23,145 bases of DNA from an uncultured Clostridia bacterium. GTDB lineage: Bacteria > Bacillota > Clostridia > Oscillospirales > Ruminococcaceae. Below, piece by piece: positions 7,820 through 15,714 of this stretch; position 1 is the stretch's first letter, and the number at the start of each line of letters is the position of its first letter. The notes beneath the pieces are model-generated. The model was not told where the DNA came from, made no database searches, and was given only the letters and a program-made list of their open reading frames with translations. A program made the translations under genes and the position numbers. The DNA is taken from contig CALATN010000221.1 in assembly GCA_937891895.1 (NCBI GenBank), positions 1 to 23,145 on the forward strand, given 5' to 3'.

Positions 7820-8366
7820 TTTTCTGCTGATTTTGTTTTTAGGTGCGGTAGTAGTTGGAATATTTAATATTGAAAATATCTGTAAGAAATATATTTACCC
7901 GATTGAATATGGCAGATATGTTGAAAAAGCTGCTTATGAAACAGATATTGATAAATATTTGGTTTATGCTGTAATAAAAACCGAAAGTAATTTTGATCCG
8001 AATGCAACATCTGATGTAGGTGCACGGGGTCTTATGCAGCTTATGGAAGATGCATTCGAATGGGTTAAATTCCGTATGGATGATGAACGTGACATTAGTT
8101 ATGATGATATGTATACTCCCGAATATAATGTTGAATACGGAAGTTATCTGATAATGCTTTTGTATGAAGAATACGACGATGTTGAAACAGCTGTTGCCGC
8201 TTATCATTCGGGGCGCGGAAGTGTAAATGAGTGGTTAAAGGATAAAGCAAACAGTTCAGACGGAAAGACACTTGACAATATTCCATCAGAAACTACTGCA
8301 CATTATGTCAATAAAGTAATGAAAGCATATGAAGCATATATAAATTTATATGAGCAAGATAAATAA
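7800..8366 (+). CDS. Membrane-anchored lytic transglycosylase (Slt/MltE-like)
   Basis: Cleaves peptidoglycan glycan strands non-hydrolytically, leaving 1,6-anhydro-muramoyl ends, on the outer face of the membrane. 188 residues. An N-terminal RKK followed by an uncleaved membrane helix (about 6-22) anchors the enzyme. The SLT domain then shows AVIKTESNFDPNATS, with catalytic glutamate E62, GARGLMQLM (75-82), AVAAYHSGRGSVNEWL and a final YVNKVMKAYEAY helix. All canonical family-1 SLT motifs are present. The start at 7800 has AAGGAG 8 nt upstream; it lies inside the end of coaE (20-nt overlap), so the two are probably coupled. Sporulating bacteria use many such enzymes, but nothing here ties this one to sporulation. 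Confidence 0.92.
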   Translation: MRKKLGSFLLILFLGAVVVGIFNIENICKKYIYPIEYGRYVEKAAYETDIDKYLVYAVIKTESNFDPNATSDVGARGLMQLMEDAFEWVKFRMDDERDISYDDMYTPEYNVEYGSYLIMLLYEEYDDVETAVAAYHSGRGSVNEWLKDKANSSDGKTLDNIPSETTAHYVNKVMKAYEAYINLYEQDK

Positions 8367-8383
8367 TGAAAGGATTGATTAAA

Positions 8384-9787
8384 ATGTCAAAAGAAAAATC
8401 TGCTGCTACTCTCCTCAAAGAAAAGCTTTTTATGGACCGCAAACATACCGGACTTATTATGACCGATGCAGAAATTGCTGCTTGCGATGATTTCTGTGAA
8501 AGCTACAAAAGCTTTCTTGACAGTGCTAAAACTGAACGTGAAGCTGTTGTAACAACAATTGCACGTGCAAAAGAAGAAGGCTTTGTTGAGTACAAGCAGG
8601 GTATGGCACTCAAAGCAGGGGATAAGGTTTACTATAACAACCGTGGTAAGGCAATTATTCTTGCTGTAATCGGTAACGAACCAATTGAAAATGGTGTTCA
8701 CCTCGCTGCTGCTCATATTGACTCTCCAAGAATTGACCTTAAGCAGAATCCACTTTATGAAGATAACGAGGTTGCTCTCTTCAAGACACACTATTACGGC
8801 GGTATTAAAAAGTATCAGTGGGCAACAATTCCACTCTCTCTCCACGGTGTAGCTGTAAAGAAGGACGGTACAAAGGTTACAATTTGTATCGGTGAAGATG
8901 AAAATGACCCTGTATTCTTTATCAGCGACCTTCTCCCTCACCTTGCACAGGAACAGGTTAAGCGTACTCTCAACGAAGGTATCAAGGGTGAGGAACTTAA
9001 TGTAATCGTTGGTTCAAGACCATTCCGTGATGATGATATCAGCGAAAATGTAAAGCTGAATATCCTTTCTATTCTCAACGAAAAATACGGTATGATTGAA
9101 TCTGACTTCCTTTCCGCTGAATTTGAAATGGTACCTGCATTCAAGGCTAAGGATATCGGCTTTGACAGAAGTCTTATCGGTGCATACGGTCACGATGACA
9201 GAGTCTGTGCATATACAGCACTTGAAGCAATTCTCGGCTGTGACAAGGTTAATAAGACAGCTGTTGTATGTCTTACAGATAAGGAAGAAACAGGCAGCGA
9301 CGGTAATACAGGACTTTGTTCCGCATATCTTGAAAACTTCCTTTATGACCTTGCAGAAAGCTTTGGCGTAAAGGGCAGAACTCTCATTTCAAATACAGAG
9401 TGCCTTTCTGCTGACGTTAATGCAGCATTCGACCCGACTTTCCCTGATGTTGTGGAAAGAAGAAATGCGGCATTCCTTAACTACGGCGTTGTAGTAACAA
9501 AGTTCACAGGCGCAAGAGGTAAGTCAGGAACATCTGACGCTTCTGCTGAGTTTGTGGGCAGAGTCCGTGCACTTATGGAAAAGAACGATATCATCTGGCA
9601 GACAGGCGAGTTGGGCAAGGTAGACCTTGGCGGCGGCGGAACAGTAGCCGCATACCTTGCTAATATGAATATGGACGTAATTGACGTAGGCGTACCTGTT
9701 CTTGCAATGCATGCTCCTTATGAAGTAGTTGCAAAGACAGACGTTTATATGACATATAAGGCTTTCAGTGCATTTTTTGAAGAATAA
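8384..9787 (+). CDS. M18 family zinc aminopeptidase
   Basis: Cytosolic dinuclear-zinc exopeptidase of the aminopeptidase I/aspartyl aminopeptidase family, which removes N-terminal residues from peptides. 467 residues, typical for M18. Expected metal ligands and catalytic residues are all visible: H111 in AAAHIDSPRIDLKQNPLYED, D271 in AYGHDDRVCAYTALEA, E301/E302 in DKEETGSDG, D344 in LSADVNAAFDP and H443 in LAMHAPYEV. It starts at 8384, with AAAGGA 10 nt upstream; an ATG at 8366 overlapping the previous stop would lack its own binding site. It is the last gene of the DUF951-prfA operon, and codon use is strongly biased (GAC, AAG, CTC), suggesting high expression. Confidence 0.94.
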   Translation: MSKEKSAATLLKEKLFMDRKHTGLIMTDAEIAACDDFCESYKSFLDSAKTEREAVVTTIARAKEEGFVEYKQGMALKAGDKVYYNNRGKAIILAVIGNEPIENGVHLAAAHIDSPRIDLKQNPLYEDNEVALFKTHYYGGIKKYQWATIPLSLHGVAVKKDGTKVTICIGEDENDPVFFISDLLPHLAQEQVKRTLNEGIKGEELNVIVGSRPFRDDDISENVKLNILSILNEKYGMIESDFLSAEFEMVPAFKAKDIGFDRSLIGAYGHDDRVCAYTALEAILGCDKVNKTAVVCLTDKEETGSDGNTGLCSAYLENFLYDLAESFGVKGRTLISNTECLSADVNAAFDPTFPDVVERRNAAFLNYGVVVTKFTGARGKSGTSDASAEFVGRVRALMEKNDIIWQTGELGKVDLGGGGTVAAYLANMNMDVIDVGVPVLAMHAPYEVVAKTDVYMTYKAFSAFFEE

Positions 9788-9793
9788 TTTTAA

Positions 9794-9830
9794 AGGGACA
9801 CTTTTGCTAAAGCAGAAGTGTCCTTAATAA
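9794..9830 (+). terminator. Probable terminator after the M18 aminopeptidase gene
   Basis: GGACACTT (9796-9803) pairs with AAGTGTCC (9816-9823), extended inside by TGCT/AGCA with one unpaired base on each side. The T-tract is weak (TTAATAAAAT), so readthrough into the GNAT gene at 9851 is likely and would explain why that gene has no visible promoter. Confidence 0.65.
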
Positions 9831-9850
9831 AATACAAAGGATGTGATATT

Positions 9851-10267
9851 ATGACAAATTTTACGATTAAACATAACGAACTCACCGCTGAAGAATTTAT
9901 CTCCCTTTGGGAAAGCGTATGGGACGGCGCACCGTCCTTGGAACAAACAAAGCTCGCAATGCAGCATACTATTTTCAGAGTTTCAATCTATGACGGGGAT
10001 AAAGCAATTGCAATGGCAAGAATGATTGGCGATATGGGAATGTGTTATTATATCAAAGATGTGGTTGTCCGTCCTGAATATCAGGGTAAAGGAACAGGCA
10101 GAATGCTTATCAATGAATTGCTGAAGTACATAAACAATAATGGTATAAAAGGAACAAGCGTATTCGTTGAACTTGCGGCTGTACCGGATAAAATGCCGTT
10201 TTACGAGAAACTTGGTTTTTCTGCAAATGAAGCTCAGCGTTTGAGAATTATGTATGAAGTCAAGTAA
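9851..10267 (+). CDS. GNAT family N-acetyltransferase
   Basis: An acetyl-CoA dependent N-acetyltransferase of 138 residues with unknown substrate. The motif A strand-loop-helix is clear: VVVRPEYQGKGTGRMLINEL (71-90), where QGKGTG binds the acetyl-CoA pyrophosphate. Motif B ends with FYEKLGF, the usual C-terminal strand-helix. It resembles small stand-alone GNATs of the YjdJ/AAC(6')-related general group, but no substrate can be assigned. The start follows AAAGGATGTG with 5-7 nt spacing; the frame extends upstream to 9818, but that lies in the hairpin of the preceding terminator. A strong terminator follows. Confidence 0.88.
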   Translation: MTNFTIKHNELTAEEFISLWESVWDGAPSLEQTKLAMQHTIFRVSIYDGDKAIAMARMIGDMGMCYYIKDVVVRPEYQGKGTGRMLINELLKYINNNGIKGTSVFVELAAVPDKMPFYEKLGFSANEAQRLRIMYEVK

Positions 10268-10271
10268 CTGT

Positions 10272-10302
10272 ACACCTCTGTAATTATACAGAGGTGTTTT
10301 TG
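10272..10302 (+). terminator. Strong Rho-independent terminator after the GNAT gene
   Basis: A perfect 10-bp stem pairs ACACCTCTGT (10272-10281) with ACAGAGGTGT (10288-10297) around a 6-nt loop, followed by TTTTT. It isolates the pot operon from upstream transcription. Confidence 0.92.
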
Positions 10303-10320
10303 CTGTAAAATTTATGTCGA

Positions 10321-10340
10321 TATATGAAAAAATTCATATA
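10321..10340 (+). promoter_or_regulatory. Candidate operator: perfect inverted repeat over the pot promoter
   Basis: TATATGAA (10321-10328) and TTCATATA (10333-10340) are exact inverted copies separated by AAAA. The element ends 20 bp before the -10 box and covers the -35 region, so a dimeric repressor bound here would block RNA polymerase. Whether a protein binds it is inference. Confidence 0.5.
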
Positions 10341-10346
10341 AATATA

Positions 10347-10375
10347 TTGACTTTTTTGCTATAATAGGTTAAAGT
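10347..10375 (+). promoter_or_regulatory. pot operon promoter region
   Basis: Two overlapping solutions are visible. TATAAT (10360-10365) is preceded by TGC, giving an extended -10 that does not need a -35. Alternatively, TTGACT (10347-10352) with a 17-bp spacer leads to TAAAGT (10370-10375). TTGACT and TATAAT themselves are only 7 bp apart, so they cannot belong to one promoter. Confidence 0.65.
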
Positions 10376-10426
10376 ATAAGTTGTATGTCTTTAATACAAA
10401 TTAAGATATGAAAGGAAGCTGGGGAA

Positions 10427-11503
10427 TTGAACAATATTGTAGAATTAAAGGATATTGTGGTTGAATTTGACGGAGAAAGAATACTTGACAAAATCAATCT
10501 TAATATTAAGGATAAAGAGTTTGTAACTCTTCTTGGTCCTTCCGGCTGTGGTAAAACAACTACACTTCGTATTATCGGCGGTTTTATTACCCCTGACAGC
10601 GGTACAGTTATGTTTGACGGAAAGGAAATCAATGGACTTCCGCCATATAAGCGTAACGTAAATACTGTTTTCCAGAGATATGCACTTTTCCCGCATCTTA
10701 ATGTATATGAAAATATAGCTTTTGGACTCCGTGTTCAGAAAGTTCCTGAAAAAGAAATAAATAAGCGTGTAGCTGAAATGCTCAAGCTTGTTAACCTTGT
10801 AGGCTTTGAAAAGCGTTCTGTACAGCGTCTATCAGGCGGTCAGCAGCAGCGTGTTGCAATTGCTCGTGCTCTTGTTAACCACCCAAAGGTGTTATTGCTT
10901 GACGAACCGCTCGGTGCACTTGACCTCAAACTCCGCAAGGAAATGCAGATTGAGCTGAAGCGTATCCAGCAGCAGCTTGAAATTACATTTATATATGTAA
11001 CCCATGACCAGGAAGAAGCCCTCACAATGAGTGATACTGTTGTTGTAATGAACGGCGGCGTAATTCAGCAGATCGGTTCTCCTGTTGATATCTACAATGA
11101 ACCAGAGAATGCTTTTGTAGCCGACTTTATCGGTGAAAGTAATATCCTCAATGGTCTTATGATTAAGGACAAGCTTGTTGAAATCAGCGGCAGGGAATTT
11201 GATTGTGTTGATGGTGGCTTTGGCGAAAATACACCTGTTGATGTTGTAATTCGTCCTGAGGATATCACAATCGTACCGCCTGAGCAGGCAAAGCTTTGCG
11301 GAGTAGTTGAATCAGTTATCTTCAAGGGTGTTCACTACGAAATGCTTATCGACGCATACGATTACCGCTGGATAGTACATTCCACAAAGGCAGCTGATAA
11401 GGGCGCTTCTGTAGGTCTGTCATTTGGTCCTGATGATATCCACATCATGCACAAACTCAAGGAAACTGAAAAGCCTGAGGAGGAAGTGCCTGATGAAAAA
11501 TAA
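10427..11503 (+). CDS. potA: Spermidine/putrescine ABC transporter ATPase
   Basis: Cytosolic ATP-hydrolysing subunit of the PotABCD polyamine importer. 358 residues. Walker A GPSGCGKT (37-44), Q-loop VFQRYALFPH (81-90), ABC signature LSGGQQQR (135-142), Walker B VLLLDEP (155-161) and switch histidine H193 in YVTHDQEEAL are all intact. A C-terminal TOBE-type beta domain with VVIRPEDI is typical of PotA/MalK-like regulators. The start is TTG at 10427, preceded by AAAGGAAG and GGGG; there is no in-frame ATG with a binding site. It is the first gene after the pot promoter, and its last 11 nt overlap potB. Confidence 0.95.
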   Translation: MNNIVELKDIVVEFDGERILDKINLNIKDKEFVTLLGPSGCGKTTTLRIIGGFITPDSGTVMFDGKEINGLPPYKRNVNTVFQRYALFPHLNVYENIAFGLRVQKVPEKEINKRVAEMLKLVNLVGFEKRSVQRLSGGQQQRVAIARALVNHPKVLLLDEPLGALDLKLRKEMQIELKRIQQQLEITFIYVTHDQEEALTMSDTVVVMNGGVIQQIGSPVDIYNEPENAFVADFIGESNILNGLMIKDKLVEISGREFDCVDGGFGENTPVDVVIRPEDITIVPPEQAKLCGVVESVIFKGVHYEMLIDAYDYRWIVHSTKAADKGASVGLSFGPDDIHIMHKLKETEKPEEEVPDEK

Positions 11504-12302
11504 GCTTATTGCTGCACCTTATCTTGTGTGGATGTTTGTATTTATCCTTGTACCGCTTATTATGGTCGGATATTTTGCATTCACTGACAAGGATGGCAAC
11601 TTTACACTTGACTATGTAGCTGATGTTGCACAGTATTCGCAGATTTTCATACGTTCAATCTGGCTTGCAGCAATTGCTACAGTAATCTGTCTTGTTATTT
11701 CATATCCTCTTGCATATATTTTAACAGGTTTCAGCAAGAACGTTCAAAGTACAATGCTGATGATAGTTATGCTTCCAATGTGGATGAACTTCCTGCTCAG
11801 AACATATGCTTGGATGACTATGCTCGGTAATAATGGTATCATCAATACTATTCTCGGCTTTATTGGTCTTGGCCCATTCAAAATGCTTAATACGGAAGGT
11901 GCAGTTGTTCTCGGTATGGTATACAACTATCTGCCATATATGATTTTACCGCTTTATTCTGTAATGGTTAAAATTGATAAAAGTGTTATTGAAGCAGCTT
12001 CTGACCTTGGCTGTAACCCTTGGAAAACTATTCTCCGTGTTGTATTTCCACTCAGTCTCCCAGGAGTAATGTCAGGGATAACAATGGTTTTTGTCCCTGC
12101 AATCAGTACATTCATTATTTCAAGAATGCTCGGCGGCGGCGGTAACCTTCTTATCGGTGACCTTATTGAAATGCAGTTCCTTGGTAATGCGTATAACGTA
12201 AATCTTGGTGCGGCAATCTCACTTGTACTTATGGTTATCATACTTTTGATTATGACAATTATGAATCAGTTTGACAACGACGACGGCGCAGTATTGCTGT
12301 AA
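11493..12302 (+). CDS. potB: Spermidine/putrescine ABC transporter permease PotB
   Basis: One of the two membrane subunits of the polyamine importer. 269 residues with about six hydrophobic helices, the first at about residues 8-28 (APYLVWMFVFILVPL). The cytoplasmic EAA loop that docks on PotA reads EAASDLGCNPWKTILRVVFPLSLPG, which fits the EAA---G-------I-LP consensus. The start at 11493 has GAGGAGGAAG upstream inside potA (11-nt overlap), so translation is coupled. The preceding in-frame codons from 11424 are within potA and not part of the protein. Confidence 0.94.
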   Translation: MKNKLIAAPYLVWMFVFILVPLIMVGYFAFTDKDGNFTLDYVADVAQYSQIFIRSIWLAAIATVICLVISYPLAYILTGFSKNVQSTMLMIVMLPMWMNFLLRTYAWMTMLGNNGIINTILGFIGLGPFKMLNTEGAVVLGMVYNYLPYMILPLYSVMVKIDKSVIEAASDLGCNPWKTILRVVFPLSLPGVMSGITMVFVPAISTFIISRMLGGGGNLLIGDLIEMQFLGNAYNVNLGAAISLVLMVIILLIMTIMNQFDNDDGAVLL

Positions 12303-12318
12303 GAAAGGGGAGTGCACG

Positions 12319-13128
12319 ATGAAAAAATTAAGTAAAATATATCTTGGACTTGTCCTTTTCTTCCTTTATGTGCCAATTTTTGTGCTGATTGTATTCTCTT
12401 TCAACACAACCAAAAGTCGTACTGTAATGTCAGGCTTTACTTTTGATTGGTACCTTAAGCTTTTCCGTAATGAAATTATTATGGAGTCACTGTGGAATAC
12501 GATTATTATCGCTGTAATTGCGTCCATAACAGCAACAATTCTCGGTACAGCTGCAGCGATTGGTATCAATAATATGAAGAAAATACCGAAAGCAATAGTA
12601 ATGAATATTACTAATTTCCCGATTATCAATCCTGAAATTGTAACAGGTGTCTCTCTTATGCTCCTTTTTGTGTTCTTTGCAGCAAGAATGAACTTTGAGT
12701 TTGGCTTCTGGACATTGCTTATCGCACATATTACATTCAGTGTACCTTATGTTATTCTTAATGTAATGCCTAAATTCCGTCAGATGGATCCGTTTCTCTA
12801 TGAAGCAGCTCAGGATTTGGGGTGTAACTCACGACAGGCTTTCTTTAAGGTTGTTCTTCCTGAAATAATGCCCGGTGTGTTGTCTGGCTTTATGATGTCA
12901 TTTACATTCTCACTTGATGATTTTATTATCAGTTACTTCACAAGCGGCTCAGATTCTCAGACTCTTCCTGTAACAATTTATTCTATGACAAGACGTAAAG
13001 TAAGCCCGGAAATAAATGCTTTGTCAACAATTATCTTCCTTGTTGTTGTAATTGTGCTTGTGCTTAAAAATGTTATTGAAAGAAAAAGCGAGAATAATAA
13101 GGTTAGGATAAAGGGGGAGAGGGTTTGA
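12319..13128 (+). CDS. potC: Spermidine/putrescine ABC transporter permease PotC
   Basis: Second membrane subunit of the polyamine importer. 269 residues, about six helices. The opening (LGLVLFFLYVPIFVLIVFSFN) is the standard first helix of PotC. The EAA loop reads EAAQDLGCNSRQAFFKVVLPEIMPG, matching the PotA-docking consensus, followed by the SFTFSLDDFIISYF segment that is characteristic of PotC. GAAAGGGGAG precedes the ATG at 12319, 16 nt after the potB stop. The stop overlaps the TTG start of potD (TTGA). Confidence 0.95.
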   Translation: MKKLSKIYLGLVLFFLYVPIFVLIVFSFNTTKSRTVMSGFTFDWYLKLFRNEIIMESLWNTIIIAVIASITATILGTAAAIGINNMKKIPKAIVMNITNFPIINPEIVTGVSLMLLFVFFAARMNFEFGFWTLLIAHITFSVPYVILNVMPKFRQMDPFLYEAAQDLGCNSRQAFFKVVLPEIMPGVLSGFMMSFTFSLDDFIISYFTSGSDSQTLPVTIYSMTRRKVSPEINALSTIIFLVVVIVLVLKNVIERKSENNKVRIKGERV

Positions 13129-14396
13129 GAAAGTTTCTGAACAGAAGATTTGTAATAACAGTTTTGGCAATCATAATGTGTGGAAGTCTGTTAACAGGCT
13201 GTTCCTCCGAAGTTGAAGAAATTGAAGAGGAAGAAATTGAAGTACAGACTCTTACCATTGAAGATGAAGAATATTATAAGCGCTTTTATGACGACGATAT
13301 TAGTATTAACGTCTACAACTGGGGTGAATATATTTCTGACGGTTCAGATGAAGGTACACTTAACGTAAATGCGGAATTTACAAAGCTTACAGGTATCAAA
13401 GTAAATTACACCAACTATGCAACCAACGAAGAGCTTTATGCAAAGCTTAAAGGTGGCGGAGCAAGCTATGATATTATTATACCTTCTGACTATATGATTT
13501 CCCGTATGATTAAAGAGGATATTATTCAACCATTGGACTTGAATAATATTCCAAATTACAAATACATTGGTGAAGCATATAAAAATCAGGCATTTGACCC
13601 TGAAAATGAGTATTCTGTTCCATATTTCTGGGGTACTGTTGGTATTATTTACGATACAACTCTTATTGAAGAAGAAAATATTGACTGGGACATCCTCTGG
13701 AATGAGGACTACGCTGATAGAATTCTTATGTTTGATAACCCTCGTGATGCGTTTGCAATTGCAGAACTTCGTCTTGGTTATTCTCTTAATACAGAAGATG
13801 AGAAAGAACTTGAAGAAGCTGCTGAACTTTTGAAGGAGCAGAAAAAAGTTGTACAGGCTTATGTAATGGACGAAATTTTTGATAAAATGGGTGCAGGTGA
13901 AGCTCTTATTGCACCATATTATGCAGGTGACGCTGTTACACTTATGGCTGAATTCGAAGATTTGGGCTTCGTAATACCTGAAAGTGGAACTAATCTCTTT
14001 ATTGATGGTATATGTATACCTAAGGGTGCAAAACAAAAGGAAGCGGCTGAAATGTATATTAACTTCCTTTGTGAGCCTGATATTGCATATTCCAATACAT
14101 ATTATGTAGGTTATTCTACTCCAAATACAGCTGCATATGAAATGCTTGATGATGAAACAAAGAATGATGGTATTTCATATCTTTCGGACGAATATCTTAT
14201 GTCCAATACAACTGTTTTCCGTAATCTTTCTGATGAAGCAAATCAGAAAATGCAGGATTTATGGACAGATCTTAAATCTACACAGGAAGAAACAAAGAAT
14301 AAATGGCTTGTTCCGATATTTATGCTTGTATGTGTTATTCTTTCCATTACAATCCTAATTATGCGTTATATTAAAAAGAAAAAGGATATCTTTTAA
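13125..14396 (+). CDS. potD: Spermidine/putrescine-binding lipoprotein PotD with an extra C-terminal membrane helix
   Basis: Extracellular solute-binding subunit that hands polyamines to PotBC. 423 residues, longer than the roughly 350 of E. coli PotD. A lipobox LTGC puts the lipid-modified cysteine at residue 26, followed by a very acidic linker (about 29-57). The binding domain begins INVYNWGEYISD, as in PotD, and shows DIIIPSDYMI, VPYFWGTVGIIYD, ILMFDNPRDAF and the LFIDGICIPKGA strand. Aromatic residues that line the E. coli pocket near its W229 and W255 appear here as tyrosine and phenylalanine, so specificity may differ. The final 32 residues hold a second hydrophobic helix (about 394-416) followed by KKKKDIF. 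The start is TTG at 13125 with GGGGGAGAGGG upstream. The stop overlaps the next ATG (TAATG). Confidence 0.93.
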   Translation: MRKFLNRRFVITVLAIIMCGSLLTGCSSEVEEIEEEEIEVQTLTIEDEEYYKRFYDDDISINVYNWGEYISDGSDEGTLNVNAEFTKLTGIKVNYTNYATNEELYAKLKGGGASYDIIIPSDYMISRMIKEDIIQPLDLNNIPNYKYIGEAYKNQAFDPENEYSVPYFWGTVGIIYDTTLIEEENIDWDILWNEDYADRILMFDNPRDAFAIAELRLGYSLNTEDEKELEEAAELLKEQKKVVQAYVMDEIFDKMGAGEALIAPYYAGDAVTLMAEFEDLGFVIPESGTNLFIDGICIPKGAKQKEAAEMYINFLCEPDIAYSNTYYVGYSTPNTAAYEMLDDETKNDGISYLSDEYLMSNTTVFRNLSDEANQKMQDLWTDLKSTQEETKNKWLVPIFMLVCVILSITILIMRYIKKKKDIF

Positions 14397-14860
14397 TGAA
14401 TATTATTATCAGAACAGCCAATAAAAGCGATATTTCAACACTTGTTGATTTTCGATTTATGTATATGACAGATGTGGAAGGGACACTTTCAGAAAAACAA
14501 AAAAATGCTCTTAATTCACAACTGCCTGTATATTTTGAGAATCATATTGAAAAAGATTTTACAGCATATATTGCCGAGGATAATGGAGTTCCTGTTTCTG
14601 TAATTTTTATGGTTCGTCTTGAAAAACCGGCAAGCGTTCATTTTCTTAGTGGTAGTACCTGTTATCTTATGAATGTGTATACTGTTACAGAATATCGCAG
14701 ACTTGGCATAGCATCTCAAATTCTTGATAAACTTATTTCTGATGCCAAATCCGAAGGAATAACTTGTATTGACCTCTCCGCAACAGATATGGGAAAACAT
14801 GTTTATTTAAAAAAAGGGTTTATTGAGCGTGGAAACACAGAAATGAGAATGGAATTATAA
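14396..14860 (+). CDS. GNAT family N-acetyltransferase at the end of the pot operon
   Basis: A 154-residue acetyl-CoA dependent N-acetyltransferase. Motif A is MNVYTVTEYRRLGIASQILD (92-111), with RRLGIA (101-106) as the pyrophosphate loop; YLKKGF near the end is the usual motif B helix-strand. The ATG overlaps the potD stop by one base, so it is probably made from the pot mRNA by coupled translation. In this context a polyamine acetyltransferase role is reasonable but not shown: the sequence is not diagnostic of SpeG, PaiA or BltD. A strong terminator shared with the convergent sigG follows. Confidence 0.88.
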   Translation: MNIIIRTANKSDISTLVDFRFMYMTDVEGTLSEKQKNALNSQLPVYFENHIEKDFTAYIAEDNGVPVSVIFMVRLEKPASVHFLSGSTCYLMNVYTVTEYRRLGIASQILDKLISDAKSEGITCIDLSATDMGKHVYLKKGFIERGNTEMRMEL

Positions 14861-14892
14861 AAAAACGGAAGAGTTTCACTCTTCCGTTTTTT
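14858..14892. terminator. Bidirectional terminator between the pot operon and sigG
   Basis: CGGAAGAG (14866-14873) pairs perfectly with CTCTTCCG (14879-14886) around a 5-nt loop, extended by A-runs and T-runs on both sides (A-run 14859-14865, T-run 14887-14892). It works for the GNAT gene on plus and for sigG on minus, whose stop it touches. Confidence 0.93.
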
Positions 14893-15661
14893 ATATTTTC
14901 CCCTTGATTTTCAATAGAGTATTCTTTTCAAGTCTTGAAACCTGCGCCTGCGATATTCCGATTTCATCAGCAACTTCCACTTGTGTCTTACCGAGAAAAA
15001 AACGCATATAAAGAATATTCTTCTCCCTCGGTTGTAATAAGTGAATAGCTTCTTTTAGTGATATTTCATCAATCCAGTTTGTATCATCATTTTTATCGCC
15101 TACTTGGTCAAGAACATATAAAGTATCTCCTGCATCTGAATAAACAGGCTCATACAATGAAACAGGTGCAGTTATACTTTCAAGTGCAAGAACAACATCT
15201 GATTCCTTGACGCCAATCATTTCGGATATTTCTTTGATTGTCGGTTCATTATGATTTTTGTTAATCAATTGTTCCTTGGCTTGCATTGCCTTATATGCAA
15301 TATCACGTAATGATCTGCTTACACGGATAGGATTATTATCACGCATATATCTTCTTACTTCTCCGCAAATCATTGGTACTGCATATGTTGAAAATCTGAC
15401 ATCAAGTTCTGTATTAAAATTATCAATAGCTTTTATAAGACCAATACAACCTACCTGAAATAAATCATCAGCATTTTCTCCTCGTCCTATAAATTTTTGT
15501 ATAACACTTAGAACAAGCCTTAAATTTCCGTTTATAAGCTTTTGCCGAGCCTTTTTATCTCCTTTTTTTGATAATTTGAGAAGTTCCATTTTTTCATTTT
15601 CTTTCAATACAACAAGCTTTGATGTATCAACACCACTTATATCAACTTTATTATAATACAT
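14891..15661 (-). CDS. sigG: RNA polymerase sporulation sigma factor G
   Basis: Late forespore sigma factor that switches on spore-protection genes such as the SASP family. 256 residues. The N-terminus KVDISGVDTSKL is the signature of sigma-G (the B. subtilis equivalent reads KVEICGVDTSKL). Region 2 contains NGNLRLVLSVIQKF, DDLFQVGCIGLIKAIDNF, RFSTYAVPMICGEVRRYMRDN and PIRVSRSLRDIAYKA; region 4 ends GISQAQVSRLEKN. The start at 15661 has AGGAG 8 nt upstream on minus. That binding site is partly inside a long hairpin. The gene is 88 nt downstream of sigE on the same strand, as in other spore-formers, with a forespore-type promoter between them. Confidence 0.97.
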   Translation of the reverse strand: MYYNKVDISGVDTSKLVVLKENEKMELLKLSKKGDKKARQKLINGNLRLVLSVIQKFIGRGENADDLFQVGCIGLIKAIDNFNTELDVRFSTYAVPMICGEVRRYMRDNNPIRVSRSLRDIAYKAMQAKEQLINKNHNEPTIKEISEMIGVKESDVVLALESITAPVSLYEPVYSDAGDTLYVLDQVGDKNDDTNWIDEISLKEAIHLLQPREKNILYMRFFLGKTQVEVADEIGISQAQVSRLEKNTLLKIKGKI

Positions 15662-15714
15662 AAAAACAGCTCCTGCTGATAATCTTGTTAAGATTATTGT
15701 CAGAAGCTGTTTTT
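15662..15714 (-). promoter_or_regulatory. Leader hairpin that occludes the sigG translation start
   Basis: On minus the left arm runs AAAAACAGCT (15714-15705) and ATAATCTT (15697-15690). The right arm runs AAGATTAT (15686-15679) and AGCTGTTTTT (15671-15662), with a 3-nt loop at the top and a small internal loop plus bulge in the middle, where CTG/CAG adds three pairs. The right arm contains the sigG Shine-Dalgarno (15674-15670, partly paired) and every base up to the ATG. It may act as a translation block, a weak terminator, or both, for transcripts that read through from sigE. Confidence 0.75.

Noticed and set aside
8387..8941. Open frame of 184 codons on minus opposite the M18 aminopeptidase
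   Set aside because: Antisense shadow of a well-conserved enzyme, with no binding site or motif.
10347..10365. TTGACT and TATAAT read as one promoter
   Set aside because: The boxes are only 7 bp apart; they must belong to alternative promoters.
13344..14036. Open frame of 230 codons on minus opposite potD
   Set aside because: No ribosome binding site, no recognisable domain, composition rich in Cys, Phe and Ile as expected for the antisense of a coding strand, and potD on plus is clearly real.
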